From an uncultured Porphyromonadaceae bacterium (GTDB taxonomy: Bacteria > Bacteroidota > Bacteroidia > Bacteroidales > Muribaculaceae), in assembly GCA_900540205.1 (NCBI GenBank), contig UQER01000038.1, positions 1 to 18,950 on the forward strand: a stretch of DNA of 18,950 nucleotides, written 5' to 3'. The notes under the pieces are model-generated. The model was given only the letters and a program-made list of their open reading frames with translations. It had not been told where the DNA came from and did no database searches. Positions 15,682 to 18,950 of this stretch are shown here, piece after piece. Each line of letters starts with the position of its first letter. Positions within the stretch are counted from its first letter, which is position 1. The position numbers were made by a program, and so were the translations under genes.

Positions 15682-15727
15682 AAAACAGTTCAGGGGATGG
15701 GAACCGGTGGATTCCCATCCCCTGAAC
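15682..15727 (-). terminator. Intrinsic terminator of groS-groL
   Basis: A perfect 16-bp stem (15688-15703 with 15712-15727, 8-base loop) is followed on the minus strand by TGTTTTATC. It lies about 60 bases past the groL stop. Between them TATGGGGAATT occurs twice (15731-15741 and 15752-15762), the first copy within a small dyad (GGGGAATTTCCCC at 15734-15746). Confidence 0.85.
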
Positions 15728-15786
15728 GTATATGGGGAATTTCCCCGATATTATGGGGAATTAATCGTTTCAGCGCGTGCTGACGA

Positions 15787-17424
15787 TTACATCATGCCGC
15801 CCATTCCACCCATTCCGGCGGGTGCTGCAGGCATGGGAGGATTATCCTCTTTCTTTTCTGCAATCACACACTCGGTGGTGAGGAACATGCCGGCAATCGA
15901 AGCGGCATTCTCGAGGGCTACACGTGTCACCTTGGCGGGGTCGATAACGCCTGCTGCCATGAGGTTCTCATATGTGTCGGTACGTGCGTTGTAACCGAAG
16001 TCGGCGTTGCCTTCCTTCACTTTCTGCACAACCACGGCGCCTTCAACACCTGCATTGGCCACAATCTGACGCAGCGGCTCTTCAACGGCACGGAGCACGA
16101 TGTGGATACCGGTGTCCTCGTCGTCGTTGGCGCCACGGAGACCTTCGGCATTCTTGATGGCACGGATGTAGGCCACACCTCCGCCGGGCACGATGCCTTC
16201 GGCTATGGCTGCGCGGGTTGCGCTCAGGGCGTCGTCCACGCGGTCCTTCTTCTCCTTCATCTCAACTTCAGAGGGTGCGCCGATGTGGAGCACGGCCACG
16301 CCGCCTGCCAGTTTGGCCAGACGCTCCTGAAGTTTCTCGCGGTCGTAGTCGCTCTTGGTCTGCTCAATCTGAGCCTTGATCTGGGCCACACGGGCTGCGA
16401 TGGCGTCCTTATTGCCTGCGCCGTTCACAATGGTGGTGTTCTCCTTGTTGACCGAAACCTTTTCGGCGGTACCCAGAACATCGAGCGAAGCGCCTTCGAG
16501 CTTCATGCCCTTCTCTTCCGATACTACTGTGCCGCCGGTGAGGATGGCGATATCCTCAAGCATCTCCTTGCGGCGGTCGCCGAAGCCGGGAGCCTTGACG
16601 GCGCACACTTTCAGTGAGCCACGCAGACGGTTCACAACCAGAGTGGCCAGGGCTTCCTGATCCACATCCTCGGCGATGATGAGCAGTCCGCGGCCGCTCT
16701 GTGCGGTGGCCTCCAGAATGGGAAGCATATCCTTGAGGTTCGAAATCTTCTTGTCATAGAGCAGAATGTAGGGCGAATCCATCTCGCACTCCATCTTCTC
16801 TGTATTGGTGACGAAGTAGGGCGAGATGTAGCCGCGGTCGAACTGCATGCCTTCCACAATGTCGACTGTAGTCTCGGTGCCTTTGGCCTCGTCGACGGTG
16901 ATCACACCCTCTTTCTTCACTTTCTTCATGGCCTCGGCGATGAGATGGCCGATAGCCTCGTCGTTGTTGGCCGAGATGCGGGCAACGTCCTCGATTTTCT
17001 TGAAATCGTCGCCGACCTCCTCAGCCTGCGCGCGCACGCCTTCCACGATGGCGGCAACGGCCTTGTCGATACCGCGCTTCACATCCATGGGATTTGCGCC
17101 GGCAGCCACGTTCTTGAGTCCGTGGGTGATGATGGCCTGTGCGAGCACAGTTGCGGTGGTTGTACCGTCGCCGGCATCGTCACCGGTTTTCGAAGCCACT
17201 TCCTTCACCAGCTGTGCGCCCATGTTCTGGAAAGCGTCCTCAAGTTCCACCTCACGAGCCACGCTTACACCGTCCTTGGTGATGTGGGGTGCGCCGTATT
17301 TCTTCTCGATAATGACATTGCGGCCTTTGGGGCCAAGTGTCACTTTCACTGCGTCGGCCAGTGCGTCAACGCCTTTTTTCAGCTCTTCGCGGGCCTTGAT
17401 ATCGAATTTTATCTCTTTTGCCAT
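15787..17424 (-). CDS. groL: 60-kDa chaperonin GroEL
   Basis: ATP-driven cytoplasmic folding chamber that works with the GroES lid. The 545-residue length is typical. Visible signatures are VTLGPKGRNVIIEK near residue 30, the nucleotide-binding GDGTTTATVLAQ near 86-97, ALSATRAAIAEGIVPGGG near 400 holding the conserved catalytic Asp region, and the Gly-Met-rich C-terminal tail (GMGGMGGMM). It begins 30 bases after the groS stop and shares its transcript; a strong terminator follows. Nothing looks truncated or divergent. Confidence 0.99.
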   Translation of the reverse strand: MAKEIKFDIKAREELKKGVDALADAVKVTLGPKGRNVIIEKKYGAPHITKDGVSVAREVELEDAFQNMGAQLVKEVASKTGDDAGDGTTTATVLAQAIITHGLKNVAAGANPMDVKRGIDKAVAAIVEGVRAQAEEVGDDFKKIEDVARISANNDEAIGHLIAEAMKKVKKEGVITVDEAKGTETTVDIVEGMQFDRGYISPYFVTNTEKMECEMDSPYILLYDKKISNLKDMLPILEATAQSGRGLLIIAEDVDQEALATLVVNRLRGSLKVCAVKAPGFGDRRKEMLEDIAILTGGTVVSEEKGMKLEGASLDVLGTAEKVSVNKENTTIVNGAGNKDAIAARVAQIKAQIEQTKSDYDREKLQERLAKLAGGVAVLHIGAPSEVEMKEKKDRVDDALSATRAAIAEGIVPGGGVAYIRAIKNAEGLRGANDDEDTGIHIVLRAVEEPLRQIVANAGVEGAVVVQKVKEGNADFGYNARTDTYENLMAAGVIDPAKVTRVALENAASIAGMFLTTECVIAEKKEDNPPMPAAPAGMGGMGGMM

Positions 17425-17454
17425 TTCAGTATGTCAGTTTAGTAGTTGTTGTTA

Positions 17455-17730
17455 TTATTTCTCAAAGATGCCGAGCACGTCGCTCTGACGCATGATCATA
17501 AATTTCTCGCCGTCGAGTTCCACTTCGGTGCCGGCATATTTACCGTAAAGCACTTCGTCGCCGGGTTTTACAACCATTTTCTCGTCGGCAGTGCCGTCGC
17601 CGGTGGCGAGCACGGTGCCGCGCAGAGGTTTCTCTTTTGCTGAATCGGGAATGATGATACCTGCAATTGTTGTTTCTTCGGCCGGAGTGGGCTTGATGAG
17701 CACACGGTCGGCAAGCGGTTTGATTGTCAT
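17455..17730 (-). CDS. groS: 10-kDa co-chaperonin GroES
   Basis: Lid of the GroEL chamber. The 91-residue protein has the expected IKPLADRVLIKP start, the mobile loop (EETTIAGIIIPDSAKEKP, about 18-35) and the GDEVLYGKYAGTEVELDGEKFMIM segment. It is the first gene of the groS-groL operon, with an untranslated leader of about 145 bases if the sigma-54 promoter at 17885-17901 is used. I found no CIRCE/HrcA operator (TTAGCACTC-N9-GAGTGCTAA) in front of it. Confidence 0.98.
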   Translation of the reverse strand: MTIKPLADRVLIKPTPAEETTIAGIIIPDSAKEKPLRGTVLATGDGTADEKMVVKPGDEVLYGKYAGTEVELDGEKFMIMRQSDVLGIFEK

Positions 17731-17754
17731 GATTCTATGATATTATTTTAAAAG

Positions 17755-17791
17755 TTTTCAGGTTGGGACATTAACCATTTTCAGGTCGGGA
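17755..17791. repeat. Direct repeat in the groS leader
   Basis: TTTTCAGGTTGGGA (17755-17768) recurs as TTTTCAGGTCGGGA (17778-17791), 13 of 14 bases identical, offset 23 bases. It lies in the presumed untranslated leader about 25-60 bases before the groS start codon. Function unknown. Confidence 0.75.
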
Positions 17792-17884
17792 ATGCAGAGC
17801 GGCCGTTCAGCTTTCTGACGCACTACAACTGCATTATGTCCGAATGGTGAGGGCGATTTCAGAGTCGCGCTCACAATGGTCTGT

Positions 17885-17901
17885 TGCAACATCCGTGCCA
17901 A
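17885..17901 (-). promoter_or_regulatory. Sigma-54 (RpoN) type promoter of groS-groL
   Basis: On the minus strand TTGGCACGGATGTTGCA fits the -24/-12 consensus (TGGCACG-N4-TTGCW), with GG and GC exactly ten bases apart (GG at 17899-17898, GC at 17887-17886). Start of transcription would be near 17875. No TAnnTTTG housekeeping element was found between here and groS. Sigma-54 needs an activator ATPase, and possible binding sites lie just upstream. Confidence 0.7.
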
Positions 17902-17902
17902 A

Positions 17903-17919
17903 CTGCGCTCCGCGCGCAG
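17903..17919. repeat. Small inverted repeat next to the -24 element
   Basis: CTGCGC (17903-17908) and GCGCAG (17914-17919) flank five bases directly upstream of the sigma-54-like promoter. It could be a protein-binding dyad or chance GC-rich symmetry. Confidence 0.45.
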
Positions 17920-17922
17920 ATA

Positions 17923-18014
17923 CTGACACGTGGCGATAAAAAAGGTGACAAACTGACACCACGCCCACCTCCGGCCGCTCCTCAGTTTGTCACCCTATAT
18001 AACAATTCTGTCAG
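17923..18014. promoter_or_regulatory. Symmetric array of TGACA half-sites
   Basis: Five (C/G)TGACA-type half-sites lie in 92 bases: three forward (TGACA at 17924, 17946, 17954) and two inverted (TGTCA at 17988, 18009). Two pairs share a centre near 17969, forming nested dyads, and neighbouring outer sites are 21-22 bases apart, two helical turns. The position, about 50-140 bases upstream of the sigma-54-like start, is where activator sites normally sit. Confidence 0.5.
17938..17994 (-). terminator. Terminator-like hairpin between the lipoprotein gene and groS
   Basis: A 13-bp perfect stem (GGTGACAAACTGA at 17944-17956 with TCAGTTTGTCACC at 17982-17994) has a 25-base GC-rich loop and, on the minus strand, is followed by TTTTTTATC. 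It could end the transcript of the lipoprotein gene, whose stop is 175 bases upstream. The same dyad holds two of the TGACA half-site positions, so it may also be an activator site. Confidence 0.6.
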
Positions 18015-18169
18015 CCCCTTTGTTCGGAATCCCTTTTCATACGCATGCGAGCAATGCTCATGAAGAAAGCGGATTATACGCTGACATGAAAAGATAGATT
18101 ATCTGTACTCTGCAGGAAGCTATTTAAGATAAAGATTTTCGAAGGGTAAAATCCTTTGTGCTTTAATTG

Positions 18170-18688
18170 TCAGTCCTGTGGAAACCAACCGATACTCTTT
18201 AAACTGAACCATGATGTGACCGATGCATCGGCGGGGACTTTTTGCACGAGTATCGCAAATCTTGTAAAGCATAAATCTTGGGTCTCAATATCTGTATCAG
18301 ATGCCGTGCCTATATTTACAACCCAATTGTAACTATTTTCTTGTGTATTACGATAATATCTGTTGGAATATGTATCTATGGTATAATCATGCAATACATA
18401 CTTAACAAGCAAGGTATTTTCTTTGAAATTAATTTTATGATATGCCTCGCTGAAACCCAGGGGATCATTTGGCAGTTCGGCCTCATTATTTATGATATGC
18501 TCATTATTCACCAGATATATAAGGTCACGCTTCTGCTCTTCCTCCAAATTGTTTATATCAAACTCAATCGATACTGGAATATAAGTTGCAGAAACAGGCA
18601 ATGTCACTTCCAAATCAGGTTCATCATTGTTGTTGCACGAGCACAGGATAAGGCATAAAGCAAGGAAGAGAAAATGTAACGGTTTCAT
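18170..18688 (-). CDS. Small uncharacterised lipoprotein
   Basis: A 172-residue protein I do not recognise. It has a lipoprotein signal (MKPLHFLFLALCLILCSC, lipobox LCSC, acylated Cys18) followed by NNNDEPD, an Asn/acidic stretch common in exported Bacteroidetes lipoproteins. The mature part has no membrane segments. It contains an acidic helix-like stretch (NLEEEQKRDLIYLVNNEHIINN, about 47-68) and beta-type sequence toward the C-terminus (YNWVVNIGTA, CFTRFAILVQKV). Base composition is clearly more AT-rich than the neighbouring chaperonin and B12 genes, which may mean recent transfer or weak codon selection. It stands alone, with a possible promoter upstream and a terminator-like hairpin downstream. 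Confidence 0.8.
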   Translation of the reverse strand: MKPLHFLFLALCLILCSCNNNDEPDLEVTLPVSATYIPVSIEFDINNLEEEQKRDLIYLVNNEHIINNEAELPNDPLGFSEAYHKINFKENTLLVKYVLHDYTIDTYSNRYYRNTQENSYNWVVNIGTASDTDIETQDLCFTRFAILVQKVPADASVTSWFSLKSIGWFPQD

Positions 18689-18717
18689 TATGACATGATT
18701 TATGATATGATTTCAAG

Positions 18718-18725
18718 CAAAATTA
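18718..18725 (-). promoter_or_regulatory. Possible -7 element for the small lipoprotein gene
   Basis: TAATTTTG on the minus strand matches TAnnTTTG and lies 30 bases before the ATG. I see no good TTTG box 19-21 bases further upstream, so this is a weak call. Confidence 0.45.
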
Positions 18726-18868
18726 TAACAAAATCATAACGGTGTAATCCAATCAGATATTGCCTGTTCAGCCGCCCAACTATAATGAATACCTTCCCGA
18801 CAAATTGAATAACACCCTGCCTAAACGCATTCAACATTTAAAATCATTCATCCGATATTACTACTGGT

Positions 18869-18881
18869 GCGATAAAATCGC
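18869..18881. repeat. Small hairpin GCGAT-AAA-ATCGC
   Basis: A five-base-pair perfect inverted repeat with a three-base loop, 29 bases upstream of the boxA-like element. It is too short to be a terminator and may be a regulatory dyad or chance. The remainder of 18726-18950 is AT-rich and holds no ORF that looks real. Confidence 0.3.
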
Positions 18882-18909
18882 GTTAGTTTAGAAATCATCA
18901 AATAAAGAG

Positions 18910-18921
18910 AGTTCTTTGACA
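18910..18921 (+). promoter_or_regulatory. boxA-like antitermination element, probable rRNA leader
   Basis: AGTTCTTTGACA resembles the rRNA boxA consensus (TGCTCTTTAACA) at most positions, and 'GTTCTTTGACAT' is a familiar motif in leaders and spacers of Bacteroidetes rRNA operons. Its orientation predicts a 16S gene on the plus strand shortly past the right edge. No rRNA sequence itself is inside the window. Confidence 0.5.
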
Positions 18922-18950
18922 TTTTGATTTAGATTGATTGATGAGTCTTG

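Noticed and set aside
15601..15783. A 60-residue plus-strand open frame with a repeated MDDARYTMHDARC-like start
   Set aside because: This is the translation of the seven-base tandem repeat, followed by G-rich and terminator sequence.
17731..17800. A CIRCE/HrcA operator was looked for before groS
   Set aside because: No TTAGCACTC-N9-GAGTGCTAA-like sequence is present.

Overview
The window reads as chromosomal DNA of a gut Bacteroidales, most likely Muribaculaceae. The evidence is promoters of the Bacteroidetes type (TAnnTTTG with an upstream TTTG-like box about 19 bases away), surface lipoproteins with acidic residues after the lipid cysteine, proteins with C-terminal tails like type IX secretion sorting domains, and an oxalate-type CoA-transferase common in that family. 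The family assignment is an inference; no rRNA sequence lies inside the window. Almost every gene is on the minus strand, so the text below runs from right to left, in the direction of transcription.

Right edge (about 18690-18950): a plus-strand boxA-like element in the last 45 bases suggests that an rRNA operon begins just outside. Next comes a small AT-rich lipoprotein gene (18170-18688). A 439-base gene-free stretch follows, holding a terminator-like hairpin, a symmetric set of TGACA half-sites and an almost ideal sigma-54 promoter in front of groS-groL (17730-15787). The chaperonin pair ends at a strong terminator, followed by a G-quadruplex motif and a degenerate seven-base tandem repeat.

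Centre (15553-5425): the main feature is a vitamin B12 acquisition operon of about 10 kb. It has a Bacteroidetes promoter, a cobalamin riboswitch, a candidate riboswitch terminator, a BtuB-type TonB-dependent transporter, a BtuG-like beta-propeller lipoprotein, a lipoprotein with a 'PAPGQFIN' module, a second and larger propeller protein, a 1115-residue protein carrying a second copy of the same module plus Ig-like domains, and a terminator. The accessory genes form two propeller+module pairs. The first pair is lipid-anchored; the second has ordinary signal peptides and C-terminal sorting-like tails. This paired architecture is the most interesting feature of the window.

Left part (5400-1): a promoter whose upstream part lies in a duplicated 21-base element drives an LptF/LptG-family permease gene and ribBA, which overlap by 8 bases. 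RNase P RNA (rnpB) follows 43 bases after ribBA. Beyond a long hairpin lies a formyl-CoA:oxalate CoA-transferase gene (frc), closed by an intrinsic terminator at the left edge.
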